Shown here one piece after another: positions 47,901 through 61,026 of a stretch of DNA of 64,000 bases (the stretch's first letter is position 1; every line of letters starts with the position of its first letter). A model generated the notes under the pieces. It did not search any database. It was given only the letters and a program-made list of their open reading frames with translations, and had not been told where the DNA came from. The stretch is taken from assembly GCF_021018805.1 (NCBI RefSeq), contig NW_026960607.1:3722501-3786500 (forward strand), in the 5' to 3' direction. The DNA is from Prinia subflava (Eukaryota > Chordata > Aves > Passeriformes > Cisticolidae). A program made the translations under genes and the position numbers.

Positions 47901-50900
47901 GAAAGGAGTAAGTTGGATGAGATATTGGATAAGAGAAGACAAAATAAATGCTCTGAATGATCAGGATTCAATGTTCACCTTTGGAGGAGAGGATCTTGCT
48001 TTGACCTGTGCTGCTGACTTAGTGGTTACATGTGTCCTCGTTCTTTACAGAAAATAGCACTCTTGTTTGCCCAAGTGACTGGCCATCTAGTGAGGCACTT
48101 AAACAGGTGCCCTACCCAACCTGGACATATGTATATCTTAGTATTTATAGCTTTAAAGCAGATTTAAAGAGCTCATGCCACAGGGACTGAGAAAAGCTCC
48201 CACCAGAGAACCTGGCAGCAGGGTAGTTAGGGGAAGACATTGCTACCAACTATTGCTCTGAATTTGGCATAGAGTGATGGAGACACTGAGCCATTGTGGT
48301 GAGTCTATAATATTTTAATGAATATTTATTCACCAGACTGGTGTAAATGTTGCCATGGAGGAGCAAGAACAGCACTTCTGGCTCCCGGCCAGTGCCATCA
48401 ACTTCCTCACACTTCATGCCATTAATGTAGAATTTATACACAAGGTGTAGTGCTCCGTAAACACAGGAAACGATAACAGTTCCTTCACTTTTCTAACTAG
48501 CAACCCATCTCTAGCTCAGCACCTTATTTCGCCTGGGTTTCTCTCAGGACTGGAACACTAGAAATAGTTATGCCCCCCCAAATGCTGAAACAGCAGAATC
48601 TGATATTTCAGGTAGGATGTGCCTGTCTAGAAGGAGTCCTTTACCCCTGAGCAGGGTTTGCCCATGGGCCAGGGTTACAAATATGGCCCAGCTGCTCCTA
48701 GGCCCATTCAAGACCTAGCACAATCCTGGCACATTTCTGCTACGTCACCAGAAAGCTGGAGAAAAATGCAGCCCCACTTGCAATATATAGGAATTTGGTA
48801 AATTACTCTAAAGAAAAACAGAATAGTTGTCTCATTGTTCCAAAGATTCAGTCGTGCCCCTATCCACTCCATCTCTGCTCTTGCTCCTAACCAGGAGTTC
48901 AAATCCCTCAAGCATAGTATTCAAGGTTTTTAAAGAAGCACAGTTCAAATAAATACTTGGCCTAACCAGTGGTTTTCTTCACAGGCCAGCCCACAGCTGC
49001 AATAGGCTATCCTAACACTTGTACACAAACCCCAAGACCTATTGATTCAGCAAGGAATAGTTTGGGACAAGTTTCATGTTTCCTAAAGCTTTCCAGTGCC
49101 TCCCATTTTAAGCCTTCTTCCTGGACCTAGCTGACAGCATAAGTGTAATAGAATAAGGTTCATTATGCCATTATTCCACATCCTTCCTGGCTGCAGCTTA
49201 ATTAACTGTCATCTCTCAAACTGTTTATTAAGAATTGTTTCTCATGTACTCTGGATATCTATTCCAAGTAGCACACTCAGGTTACTCTTTTGAGCAAGCA
49301 TAGTAAGCACTTTTATTCAGGGTTTTTTTTGCGTAGTTTGTCACTGAACATTTTTAGATAGCCACAGAACCCCTGCCTTCTGCCAGCTTTAGCCATACAA
49401 TTCAGAATTTTAATTTTTTTATAAGTGCACCCTGGATTTGTTGTTTATGCAGCAGCTCAAATTCCTTCCAAAATAATGTCTTTATACCACTTTACTTTGT
49501 TTTCCTGTCACCAAGAAACTGTTTTCCTAGTGCCTTGAATTTTATTTTTTTCTGTGAATCCCTTTGAAATACCTTGTTGTTCAAGGAACAGTGAAAAACC
49601 AAAAAATCTAGTAAGTGATGCATGCAAAAGCATGGATCTTGTTTCTTCAAATAGTACCTACCAGAATTCTTCAGGTTTATCAAGCATACACAGTTAAGTG
49701 GCATTTGCCTTATCCTCAGTGCCCTTCCTTCTCAGAAATGTTCCTCTTTTTTATGAATGTTTTTATAATGCATTTTCCCCAGTAACTTAATGCATGGAAA
49801 GCTTGAACATTTCTGTTCTCTTCTTGACTCCCTTTCCAAGAAAACACTGTCAAAGGCTCTTCACTCACCACATTTGTCTTCCACTCTAATATACATCCCC
49901 CCTTCTGTGAGACCAAAGGTTTTATGGACTTCTAATCCAGCCTTGGATGAGCTTATCATTAGCATCTTCCTGTGTGTCTTCTAAGTTAATACCTAGTCAT
50001 AAGTGGTTCATTTAGTCTTCTAGTGGCTGTGTTCCTTTTGTCCTGAATTTTAATCTACCTGTGTATCATCTGAGGGTTTTCTTGCATTTTACTGTCACAC
50101 TAAAGCCTCTATTTTATTGGAAAACCTAGTCATCTTTCACTGAAACTGCACCTACTTGGAGCTACAAAGCATTCATCTGAGTGAGTGGTATAATTGTCCT
50201 TTTTGTTCATGATGAACATTACCCAAATGTTCAGACTTACAAACTGCATCAGCTTTATCTTTTGAGTCCTTTGTTAGTTCTTTTCATGTGGGCACAGGCT
50301 CCAAATAGAATTTTTCTTTTCAATCCTTTCAAAATGTCTCTTCCACATTCCATATTGCTTCCTTACCCAGACAATATTATTATAAATTCACAGGTTTTCT
50401 TTAATCTGCCTGAGTTAACAAAAAGTATTACATAGACTAAAACTGTACAAAATAACATTTCCTTCAGTATTTTTCTTCTGAGTAGTATTCATTGCTTGAG
50501 CATATAGAATCAAGCTTTCTTTGAACTTGCCTCACCTGACTTACAATTTGCCAAAGAGTTTCAGCGAAAATGGGACACTTATTTGTTCTATTCTCCCATA
50601 TGAGATCTTTTCTTAATTTCTATGCCACTGGCAACATCTGCTTTTCTGTGACAACCACCTCAGAGTTCAGGGCACTTGCAAGAGAGATTTTTCCATACCT
50701 TGCATTTTAACAGAATTGCGCAGGTTTGCTGAAATCCATGCAATGGGATTCAAGAGATTATAGAAATACTTTCTCCTGTATTGAAGAACCCCACTCAACT
50801 TGAAGTTCTTTTGTTCTCGAAGAAAAACATGAACCCTCCTCACACAAAACATGGAGAGGTTCAGTGAACTGAATCTGTTTAAAATCTCATTATTTGTAAG

Positions 50901-51340
50901 CCAATGCCTTGATTTCTCAATGCTTTAAATAAGCATAGCTGTAGCTACATAGAAAACTGAGAAACCCATGACTTTTTCATCTCTGTTGTGAAAGAGTGAG
51001 AAAGACGTAGTTCTCAGTCACGTTAAACTGTTGCTCTGGGATTTGCAAGGAAGCTGCATATAGAGATGATATACTTATTTAAGCACCAGCAGCTGCATTC
51101 TACCTTCTAATAAGGAGTGTTTCACAGAGAGAGACACTATTAAAGTGATGCTGCAGAAACCTGTAGTGAATGCTGGCAAGTTTATGGGCAGGATTTAAAC
51201 TGATGTTTTTAATTTAGAGTGAGCCTCAAAGGTTTCATATCTGATTACATGAGACACCACCTATCTTGCAATTGATTCTGTTATATTAGTGGTCAGAAGA
51301 GGAATTCAAGTTAATGGCCTAGTCATATAGGCAGAACAGA
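41961..51340. other. Unique AT-rich non-coding DNA
   Basis: Over nine kilobases without a supportable gene or interspersed repeat. Small items are a C11 run (44135-44145), a 10-bp-stem inverted repeat (44424-44449) and scattered A/T runs. Frames up to 99 codons (42303-42004 minus) show no family resemblance. Confidence 0.65.
44424..44449. repeat. Inverted repeat, 10-bp stem
   Basis: AAAAATTGAT and ATCAATTTTT flank the 6-base spacer GATGTA, so the strand can fold into a simple AT-rich hairpin. No terminator or RNA gene meaning can be assigned in a vertebrate context. Confidence 0.8.
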
Positions 51341-51480
51341 GTTGGTAGAAGGAGATCTGGTGGGCAGCTTTGAACTCTGCAACTTATTCTTCAGCTGTAA
51401 AATGGGGATAATAATGTTCCTCTACCTCCCAGCAGGATGCTTAGGCTAAATTAATTATTAGACATTTTCAGTAATGCTTC
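51341..51480 (+). repeat. MIR-like ancient SINE fragment
   Basis: The segment 'cttcagctgtaaaatgggga' followed by 'taataat', 'cctctacctccc' and 'ggctaaattaatta' matches the well-known 3' half of MIR/CORE-type tRNA SINEs ('catctgtaaaatggggataa' and onward). Birds keep only a few eroded copies from early amniotes. The 5' part (about 51341-51380) is barely recognisable. Confidence 0.65.
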
Positions 51481-53000
51481 TGTTTATGTTTCCAGGGAAA
51501 TGAACAGGTATGGGCTGGAAATCCCTTAACAATAAAACTTACAGAGCTTAAAGGGCAGTGGAAGCTAAGGGGCCACAGCACTTGTGACAGGAATTATTAT
51601 CTACTAGATAGTAGCTGTAAAATCTGGTAGATAACTCCCAGCTCAATCAGTTCTTGGCAACACAGTAATAAGGTTTCTCTGACGCAGGCTCAGGCAGCCA
51701 CCTAATAAGAGGACTGCTAGGAGATATGTTATCTCATCTTCCGGAGGACCATTCATAATACTGAGACTGAGGAAAAAAAACACCTCTCTAAGCTGTGTGG
51801 TACACTGGAAAAGCAGGAGATTATCATCAACTCCATCCCTGCAGCCAAGAGTACTTTAGCCTGCCAGGACTGCACGTATGTCCAGGATGATAGCACTGGG
51901 ACTCCTCGCAAATCCCACCACTCATTAAAAGATAAATCTCTACAGATGGATTTTAAAGTTATAGAAAGAGCTCGATAAAGACCCCCTCTTCCAACAGTAC
52001 TTTGCACAGGAGCCCCAAACTTCACCCTACAGACAGATCCCTTCACTGCCTAATAAACTAACCAGAAACCTCTACTGCCAGCTCCTAAGGTCAGCTCTGC
52101 ATCAGGCTGCACTTGAGGCTTCATGAAGCTCAGAAGACACTAGTAGGGAATCTTCATTTTTTCCTGCAACCAGTAAACATAGCATGCAAATATTGATTTT
52201 ATGAGTCATCACACTGAAGTTTCAATCAAGCCATATTCTGCAAAGGCATAGCCTTGTGCCTGTGGAAGGATGTCAGGCTTGTGGAATCAGCCTCAGAAAA
52301 GGGCTGAATCTATCTTGGCTGTTTGCCCTGAAGTCCTGCTGTTTGAACAAGAGAGAAAGCAGAAGGAATAAAATGTATGATACAAAGTGTACTCAGCCTC
52401 CTACTAGCACAAAACTTTCTGGTCTGTATTGCTGCATTTGTTTGATAGACATTTGATTCCTCCAGTTTCATCAGCTGATCAAAAACCTGCTAAGAACTGC
52501 AGCTACAATATGTTATGTTCTGATGTATATTCCTCTCAGACTTAGGTGGCATTTCTTCCTGGTGATTCAAGGTTGGATGGAGATCTCAAAGTTTGAAGAT
52601 GAAATCAAAAAAACTTTCTACATTTGAATGTCAGCAGAAAGCTACAGAAAGCAAAGGTTGCTGACTGCATCCTCTATTTTTTGCTTGTCTAACTGAGCTG
52701 TTGATCTTAGACATGGCTGGTATACACTAGTGCCTGCAGCATATTTTTCCCTGCGTCCCATGCATTCAGAACACAGCAGAGGTTTATGAGCTAGAGAAGC
52801 AGGGTATCTTACACTGAAAGCCATGTTAGCAAAACTGTTAAATGAGCCTCCTGGCCCTGGGTGGGCCAGAAGCTCCCTCAGTAGCATGTAATGCATTTCA
52901 CATTGGCACACCATGCCAGGAAATCCTATTTCCTCTCTTCAGAGAACCGAAGCACACATTGCCAGCATGCTTGATTAAATGGTTTCTATTAAGGTCCCTT

Positions 53001-53018
53001 TTTTATTTATTTATTTAT
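53001..53018. repeat. (TTTA)n microsatellite
   Basis: About four TTTA units. Unremarkable. Confidence 0.75.
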
Positions 53019-53361
53019 CAAGAAAGGGTTTTCTAAGATACTACCTGAACAGGTCTTAAACTAGGACTGTCATCACCACTTACCCTCAGCTTTTTACAAT
53101 AAAACTCATCGCTATTGGGTTTAAACAGCAGCAGTTCAGTTTCAGTTACTAGATGTGTCATGAGTAGAAATAAATAGTGATTTTATTAATGTTTTTATTT
53201 AGACTAAGTGTGGTCCCTAGGCTTCTGGCAAGCTGTCAATATAGCCATCTGTTTTGCAAAGTTTATGGAACTCTCTGGAAATAGACAAAGCTAAAGTACA
53301 CTAAGGATTGTTTTTCTTTGAACCACCTGCTGTAGATGAAGAACAGTCAGATTTCAATAAG

Positions 53362-53384
53362 ACATGGGGCTTTAAGCCCCATGT
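53362..53384. repeat. 23-bp near-perfect palindrome
   Basis: ACATGGGGCTT and AAGCCCCATGT surround a single central T. The 11-bp arms pair perfectly and would form a GC-containing hairpin in AT-rich DNA. Confidence 0.9.
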
Positions 53385-53527
53385 ATGCTCAAAGTCAGAC
53401 CAACTTAAGGATGCAAAACTAACTTAATTTTGCTTATATTTTCTTACAATTCAGCTTCAGCAACTTGCTTAGAAATTTATTATATATATTTACAAACACA
53501 CACAGACATACTGATATAGATATAATT

Positions 53528-53541
53528 AGAGAGAGAGAGAG
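53528..53541. repeat. (AG)7 microsatellite
   Basis: Seven AG units at the end of a compound AT/AC-rich simple-sequence patch. Confidence 0.85.
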
Positions 53542-54589
53542 TAGGAGACCTGAAGTCCAGAGCCGGGTCACTTCAAGATCTTATAAAAATGTCAAAGAGC
53601 TTACATATTCAAAAACAAACATAGCACCTTAAGCATATAAACCAGTAAGCCATGATGAAGACAGAAGGTATCTGATATAAAATTCTGATAGCAGATGTGC
53701 AGTTTGCAGGTTATCAGTAAGAACAGATGTCATTCTTATGAGCCATGAAGGGAGATAAAGCAATCAAACCATTACAAAGAATTTGAAAATAAATGCAAGA
53801 AAAACATTTTTATAGTATTTTCTTAGTTTGACTTTCTCTGCTATCTTTATAGCATGTTACACCTCAAATGTCTCCCTGATTTCAATATAGCTTACTCAAT
53901 TCTAAAGTGACTGTATGCCATGTCAGTTGGAATTCTATTACATATTTGGACATAAATAAACTAACATGTGAATTGAACCATGTACTACCATAAAAATATA
54001 AATAGAGGGTCCAGTACTAATGGGCTTGGTCCAACAATCTTGAAACAACTGGCTAGGGCGTGGCTGAATCCAGATTTAGTAGATTTAGGAAATTTTTTGA
54101 CCAGCATAGCTGAAGCAATTAGAGCCTGTTATACGCTGCTTTTCCAAAATGTTTTTAGATGAATTTGTCATTGTTTTTAGTACATTATCTGCCCCTAGTA
54201 TGCTTTCAATGTCAAGTAGCTGCTGTCTGGATGGAAGAAGTTGTACTCAAGATCTTTAATGTAGAAGGGAAACCCCACCTAATGTAATTGTTTTATTGTA
54301 TTGCCAAAGTCTAAAATGTCAGCAGCACAGTGCTGATGCTCTTAAACCTGTAGACACAGAAGTGATTTCATGGAAGCTTGTTTTGATGGAAAGTACTTCT
54401 AACAGTGCCTGAGGATTGGAGATGGCCTTACACTAAACTAGAAACCAAAGTGATGAGAGTCAAAATGTCACTTTCACTGGCTACTGTCTTAAAATTGAGA
54501 AGTACAAGGAGTACAACTGGCAATACAAATTTTAACGAGATGACTGTTTCAATGCAATCAGCCTATAGGCACATAGTACTGTACTGTTG

Positions 54590-54682
54590 CTTTATTCTCT
54601 GCAATGCTGGACCAGATGAGCCATGGTGGTCCCTTCAACTGTACCCGTTCTGATTCAGTGAGTCTTTGATTCAGTGACTGTG
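54590..54682 (+). mobile_element. Old CR1 LINE 3' end fragment
   Basis: 'gctggaccagatgagccatg', 'gtggtcccttcaact' and the repeated 'ttctgattcagtga'/'ctttgattcagtga' tail match the end of older CR1 subfamilies, in which the 3' end is a short tandem octamer-like repeat (ATTCTGTG type). Identity is low, so this is an ancient copy. Confidence 0.5.
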
Positions 54683-57600
54683 GAAAGGAAGAAAATCAGT
54701 GGAAGATCATTCCTAGGACTTAAATCGTAGCTGTCTGAAGCTGTGACTGTTACACTGTTTTGCTTTGGCCATTAGCTAGAGGGCATAGAAAGGGCTCTGT
54801 TATGCCTCTCTAATGCAGCTGACTTGTGGTCTGTTTCAAATCTAATTGCAATCCCTGGAAGATTTTCCAGTGGTTTTATTTTGTTTTGGTTTTCTCTAGA
54901 TCAAGTCCTGTGTGGACTTGGGTTTCTGCCACAAGAGAGAATTGGAATTCAAACTCCTTTTTCATGCAAAATCTCTCCCTAGTCTTGTACATTTTGGTTT
55001 CTAAAGCCATAAGGTAGAGAAAAAATGCTCAGTGTCATTGTATAGATTTACAGAAAAAATGCTGAGTATTAATAGCACCATATGATCCTTATGAAATTCA
55101 TATTCAGCATCCTCCAGCTGCTTATCTGAAGATATGGTAAACAAGCCTCTACTACAGAAATTTTCATTTGATGGTTTATTTTCAGATATGATCTACTCTC
55201 CTTCCCCATTCAGATTTCAGGAGTATCAAACCTCTGGCAGAATGACAGCAATCAGGCATGCTGGTGCAATAAATTATGAGCTGTCAATAGCAATTCAGGC
55301 CATGTGGCAATATCAGACCATATAGGGCCAGATCTGCTATTGTTTTATTTTTCATCTTGGGTTTCAAATCATCACATCAACATTAATTCTGCCTTGATTA
55401 GAGTTCTGTTTCTTCCTTGGCCATTGCTAGCATTGTAGTTCTCCTGCTGATGTCAAATATTGGACTCCTACAACCCTGGAATTTAGGTCCCATTTGCAAT
55501 TGTAGACTTTGAAGGTCCTTGATGCATCCCTGTGCAGGGAGTGTAGTAAAACAGCGGGAAGTGGCTGTTCATAACTTATTGAATCACACTCCTGCCAAAT
55601 ACCTCTCCTCAATATATGGTCAGCCTGTTACTGCGTAGAAAATTACACTTCCCCCTGCTCTTGTTTGAAATGTGTGTTTATTTGACATTACTCCACAGGC
55701 TACTATTCATTCAAGTATATTAGAACTGAAGAATTATGCAAAAGCAAGTGCTGGAAGTTAATCAGAAAATCACCTGTTAAAATTGTCTCGCTGAAACGGC
55801 ACAGAATTCCAAATCTTTTGTGCTGATGCCACCTTGAAACTCACATCTGGAAAAGAGAGGTTTTTGCTAACAAATGTTTGCTGCTGACATAAACAAACTG
55901 TGAAATGCTAAGACCAAGAAACCAAAACTCTATTTCCTGCACCATTGAAAATCTACATGTTTCTGGTGTGCTACTCACATCAAACAGCATACCAGATGTT
56001 ATTTCAAATGCATTTCAAGGAGTCTGAGAAATGGTTCAGGATCTCAGATTTCCTAACTAAGCATACAAAATGGATTTTTTGAATCCTTTTATAGAAAAGT
56101 TAAAAATACAGATGAGCAAATGAGGAAATAAATGACCAGCCATCACTTTGAAAAGAAAACATAACGTGCTATTAACTAATAGATGAACAACAAACCTATA
56201 CAAGGCCTATATAACTCCTATAGAACTTTGAGATTCTGAGCTTATAGAAATATCCTAAAATAAAATTAATTGCTTGCTATTATCCTGAAAGCTAAGAAGC
56301 CTAAGCTTCAACAAATTTAAGTCTTATTAACTATGCAAACAGCAATAAATCCAAAAAAATTTCTCTTTTACCAAGTTACACAAACACAGATGATTTGGCT
56401 TCTGGATAGTGAATGACAGCCAAGGAATACCGTACTCAGGGACTTCAATGTGGGGTGGAGTTAAAGTATACAGAATACAGATTTTGCACTGCACTGGAAC
56501 TAGCTCTGCATGGGAAGATGGCCCTGGTGAATTCTGCAGGAAGACATAAGGCTTACTTGTATTGAAATTCTGTGAAAGATGTTGCCACATTGCATGAGTT
56601 TTATGGCTGCCTTCAACTTTTGATCCATATGTCTTAATCCAGAGGAAAGGCAAAAAAATGTCTGTAACAATTTCTGAATGTCTTAAGGGAGACTTTTTTC
56701 TAGTCAAAACTAAGCACAACATAAGTGGTCAGTATTTATCACTGCACATTCACTTGCTATTTAAGTTCCTAATAATATTATACATTTCTAATATTCTACA
56801 TTGCAATACCTAACTGTGGACAGAATTTTTTAAGACTAGGTATGAGGTAGCTTTAGAAACAAAACTAAAAAAAAAATCGCCAGGCCAAATGGGCAAAATA
56901 ACTCCATGATAAACAAAACACAGAAGTCCTTGATTCCTTAGAGAATCTGCATTTTGTGAAGCAAAATAAGAAACTGAAAAAGCTTTTCTTATCCCAACTA
57001 AGCAGCTAACACCACTTCAAAAGCTGTATCAGGTGTCAGTACACCACATTAATAGGCTATGTAAAAAGAGACATGGACAAGTTACACAGTTCCTTGTGGT
57101 CTTCTCTTGTCAGAAAAATAAAAGAGTTTGTCTTCAAAATTTTTGAGACTGTCTGGCAGAAATAAATTTCAATTATTTATCTCTTTGTTGTGTCCTGCTA
57201 TGAAGCTAAATATAACTTATTTCATGGCTCATAAGCCATTACTCAGCTAAGTTTTCCATCATGGGACTAATTTAATTTCTCGAATATTCTAAGTTACAAC
57301 CGATTTAATTTTTACTGTGAGGTTCTTCGGTGGTAACCAGAATAAAACCTGTTCATGGCTGCTAGTGACAGGCACTAAATGTAGGTCAGATCAGCAGCTG
57401 GGGTAGATTTCTGTAACTTAATTGATATAAATGAATCTACTTTACTGAGTGGTCACCGCTGTGTACTTTCTGGTCTTTGAAGAATTGAACCTGACAACAA
57501 TGACAAGGTGACCAAGTTAATGTCATACCTTATGACCTTGAAATGGTTCCTGTTCATCTACAACTCATTAAGTTGTTGCAAAATTATTTAGAAAATACCT

Positions 57601-60600
57601 AAAAAATTTAATGTTAGGTACTGTTTTTCAAACAACAGTTTGCAAGTAATTACAAAACATCGGAAACACAAATGTTTAAACATCAGACTTCTAAAACTGT
57701 GTCATACTCCCTTTGTTTTGATATTAGCTAAAATAAAATTAATAATGTTCATATTTTCCCCTTCCTTTTGTCTTTTCAAAATCTCTCCATACTTTCAGTA
57801 CACAATGGCAAAGATTCAAAAGTGGGATTTTTTTCACTTTTTCTCATAATTATTTTTCTAAGCTTGGCAAAGATTTGAAAAGTCAAAATAAAAGGCAACA
57901 CATACACAACAGTCCCAGATGACATAATTCTTTCTTCTTTTAATGAGGGAAGAAAAGGAAAACAAAAGTTAAAACTGAAAACACAGGGCTTTGAAAAAAA
58001 AAATAGTAGTTTCCCATTAAAAAATAGAATTAAAAGTGGCATTTATCAAGATATCTCCAAAAATAAGCCTGCACTATTCCATGAAAAAAGTTACTCTTTC
58101 AACTACATCTAATTTAGCCTGAATTATTCCTTATCTATTCCTATCAGGAAAATGTTCCTGAGTTGCTGTGAAAACCAACCATATACACCAGCAAAATTGA
58201 AAATTATGACTACATCAGTGTCAAAATGCAGTGCTAATCTGTGAAGAAGATACTAGTCAGTTAGGCAGTTGATCAAACTGAGTGCTTGATCCCTTCACCA
58301 TTTGAATTTTAGTTCTCACTTGCTTAACTAATGATAAGATGAAAGAAGATCAAATAATGTTTCCTTAACTCCAACAGAAAGAATTTTTTTCCTTCTAATT
58401 GTACATTAAATATTTCATATTTTAATTCTAAGCGCAGCACCTTTATGACTCTTCCTGAATTTTAGGCACTTGCCTCACTTGCACTACTGGAAATTAAGAA
58501 AATACCCATTCTTTGCCTTGGAAACTGAGCACAGTCTGTCTGCCAGGCATTTGAATTTCCAGTTCTGTAAGCCATAATGCATTTTTTACAGGAATACAAT
58601 ATAGAACTTCAGTTTGTGACCAGTCTACTCTGCAATGAAAGGTTTATACTGGGATTTGCTCAAAAGAGAGCTCAGGGAATTTTGACACTTCATCTGCTGT
58701 GACACCACATGGGGATGTGTCACTTGCATACCATTACAGATACATTATTTTTTGTTTGAACATCACAAGTAACCAAGTGTGTATAAACAAAAAAATATGT
58801 CCTACACTAAAGGCTATGTAACACAGATAATTTTTGGTGTAAATCATTTCAGTTTGTCAAGGTATTAGTAAAGTGTGTTGAGGGAAAAAGGATCTATACT
58901 CATCAGATGAGCTGATAACAGAATTGCCAAGAGAAGCAAAAGACTTTTCTATCTTTCCAGTCCAGGCCCAAATTGAAGCAACACTACGTTTTCTTTCTGT
59001 CCAGAATTCCGTCATTAAAAATGAGAACTGTATTAAAAGAGGACAGCACTTGCCCTCATTTGTACAGCAGATTTAAATTAAAACCCAGTTATTGCTATAG
59101 AGCACAGAGCCATCAGCATCTCTGGAACTATTTGTACAGATAGGAAGAGGAAGAGTATGCCGCTATCCACCTCTTCTGCTCAAACATTTATCAAATGACA
59201 AGCTAAATGCCTAACAACATGCTTGTCTTCCCTGTAGCAGATGGGGGGAAAATTGTGTTTTCCAAATGCATGAGTGTGAGCTCGGGAGGAGACCCAGCTG
59301 TCCCAGCAGGCTGCAGTAAAGGAGACTGAAGCTTTTGTCTGTGGCAGTGCTTAACTCATTCTGCAAAGGAAAACAAGTAACATTCTCTACACAGAAATGT
59401 TGAGACCTTCATCGGCCATTTCTAAGCACAGCAGCAAAACCTGGTGATGACAGCTCTACATTTTCTGACAAAATGTTGCTCCTAACAAAAATGCCAGTTC
59501 CTTGAATATTAACTACCTTCCAGGAATGCATCTTTCCAACAAAACTCCCATGAAAAACAGACATGTCTGATCACCAATGTACCTGGTTTCCCTCTAGATT
59601 ACCTCCTCAAGTCCCCTGACAAATTACTCAAGACTCCAAAGTCTAAAAACAAGTTTCTAACTTTGGGGCTTCAGAACTGCTCATAAAATGAGCTCTCTAA
59701 TATCAAAAGCGCTTCATAAGTACGATTATTCAAACCCTTCCTATACTGCTCCTGTTTTCTCAAAATCTTGTAAAAACAGTTGGGAAAAAAGTCTTTATTT
59801 CCTCAAAACAAAATCTTGGACCTTCTACTCCTAGTGAAATGTCACCACCTTATTCCACCGTTCTGTTTGAGAACTTTTTGTGCACATGTGTATAATTCAG
59901 GAAACTGTGATTATGGATCTGAATTAACCTAGAATCCTAGGCCATTCTGAAAATGACTGGGAGTGCTTAACATATGTCCCCATAGTGAAAAAAAATCCCT
60001 AAGTCATATGTTAAAAAATCTGAAATGCAGCTGTCGTAGTAATCCTTGGGCCTGAAAGATTTCAACTGCAGGCTCTCAGCATGCTAAAGACCTCAGAGAG
60101 ATATAAAAGTTGCCTTCAAAATTTGTTCATGCTTCAGTGCATTATAAATGCCTCTCATTACTCAAAATAACAATGTAGCAGAGGTTTTCAGGCATAAATC
60201 CAAATTGAAGTTGCAATAAAAAGTCAATATTTGCGTAATACTTTGTCAATTCTTGAAAAGCGCATTTCTTAGGGATTCTTGACATTGTGTAAGAACACAA
60301 ATGTGAGATTGGTTCAATGCACATTTTATTTTTAATTGTTGTTCAACTATAAAGGTATTATATGTGCAATATATAACAGCTCTTTTCTGTATAGATGATC
60401 CTGTCCTGTTTAATTCAGGAAAAGTTATATAGTGCACTCTGTAGGATACAAACTGAATGTGCAGCAAGACAAAAATAAAAGGATCAATATTATCATTTCC
60501 CAAAGATTTATAAGGATTTAAAAGTAATAGTTCTTTCAACACTGGAACAGACTTTAATAGCTTAGAGTAAAATGCCTACATGTTATTTGAAACCTTGCTG
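54683..60600. other. Unique AT-rich non-coding DNA
   Basis: No gene or interspersed repeat recognised. The longest frame (131 codons, 56722-56327 minus) has no recognisable domain and is not bounded by good splice sites. Some AT-rich segments, such as 57200-57420, look stable in composition and could be conserved non-coding DNA, but I cannot test that. Confidence 0.6.
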
Positions 60601-60606
60601 GTATGG

Positions 60607-61020
60607 TGTAGTGGTGTGTTAATGAGTTTTTTATATTTTATAAGTATTTCTAAGTTCTTTGTAAGATGGTTTGTTCCTTGTACCCCCCGTTTTGCCTTCC
60701 TGTTAGTTGTCCCTGGAAATCCCCCAGTAACTGTTAGGTGTCAATCCTCCCCCCCCCCCCCCCCCCCCTAGAGCCTTGGCAGGTGGGGAAGCTCCTCCTG
60801 ACCCCTCAAATAAACCCCCTTGGACTTACTCGGCCGGCTCCTCCCTTTATTCTCCGCCGTTGTCTGCCCGCTTGCCACCTGTGCCCTCGATGTTTCGTCG
60901 GAACCAAGACCCACTGGATCGGTTTGGCTTGCGCTGCTCGCCAGCCGTACCTGCTGCTTGCTGCGGTGTCTGAGCTAGCCTGGGCAGGGTGGAACCACGT
61001 TCTGAAAGGCACCAGCTACA
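60607..61020 (+). mobile_element. Solo LTR, class II (ERVK-type), plus strand
   Basis: The 414-bp element has matching inverted ends, TGTAGTGGTG and CACCAGCTACA, and flanks GTATGG (60601-60606) and GTATGT (61021-61026), a 6-bp target duplication with one change. AATAAA at 60809-60814 places it on the plus strand. The U5 side is GC-rich, unlike the neighbouring DNA. A C20 run (60749-60768) lies in U3. Open frames here (63-96 codons) result from the GC-rich composition. No internal region is present. Confidence 0.87.
60749..60768. repeat. C20 homopolymer in LTR
   Basis: Twenty consecutive C just upstream of the AATAAA region. The complementary G20 could form a quadruplex, and the length call is uncertain in most sequencing chemistries. 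Confidence 0.9.
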
Positions 61021-61026
61021 GTATGT

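Larger units (their letters stand above)
51481..54589. other. Unique non-coding DNA with simple repeats
   Basis: No supportable gene. Contains TTTA repeats (53001-53018), a 23-bp near-perfect palindrome (53362-53384) and an AT/AC/AG mixed simple-repeat area (53480-53541). Frames of 90-97 codons near 51753 and 52642 (minus) are not recognisable. Confidence 0.6.

Noticed and set aside
48885..48905. Isolated B-box-like 'ggagttcaaatccc'
   Set aside because: No A-box at proper distance on either strand, so no tRNA or SINE call.
56327..56722. 131-codon minus-strand frame
   Set aside because: No domain, and composition matches random AT-rich sequence. No acceptor or donor of quality at its borders.
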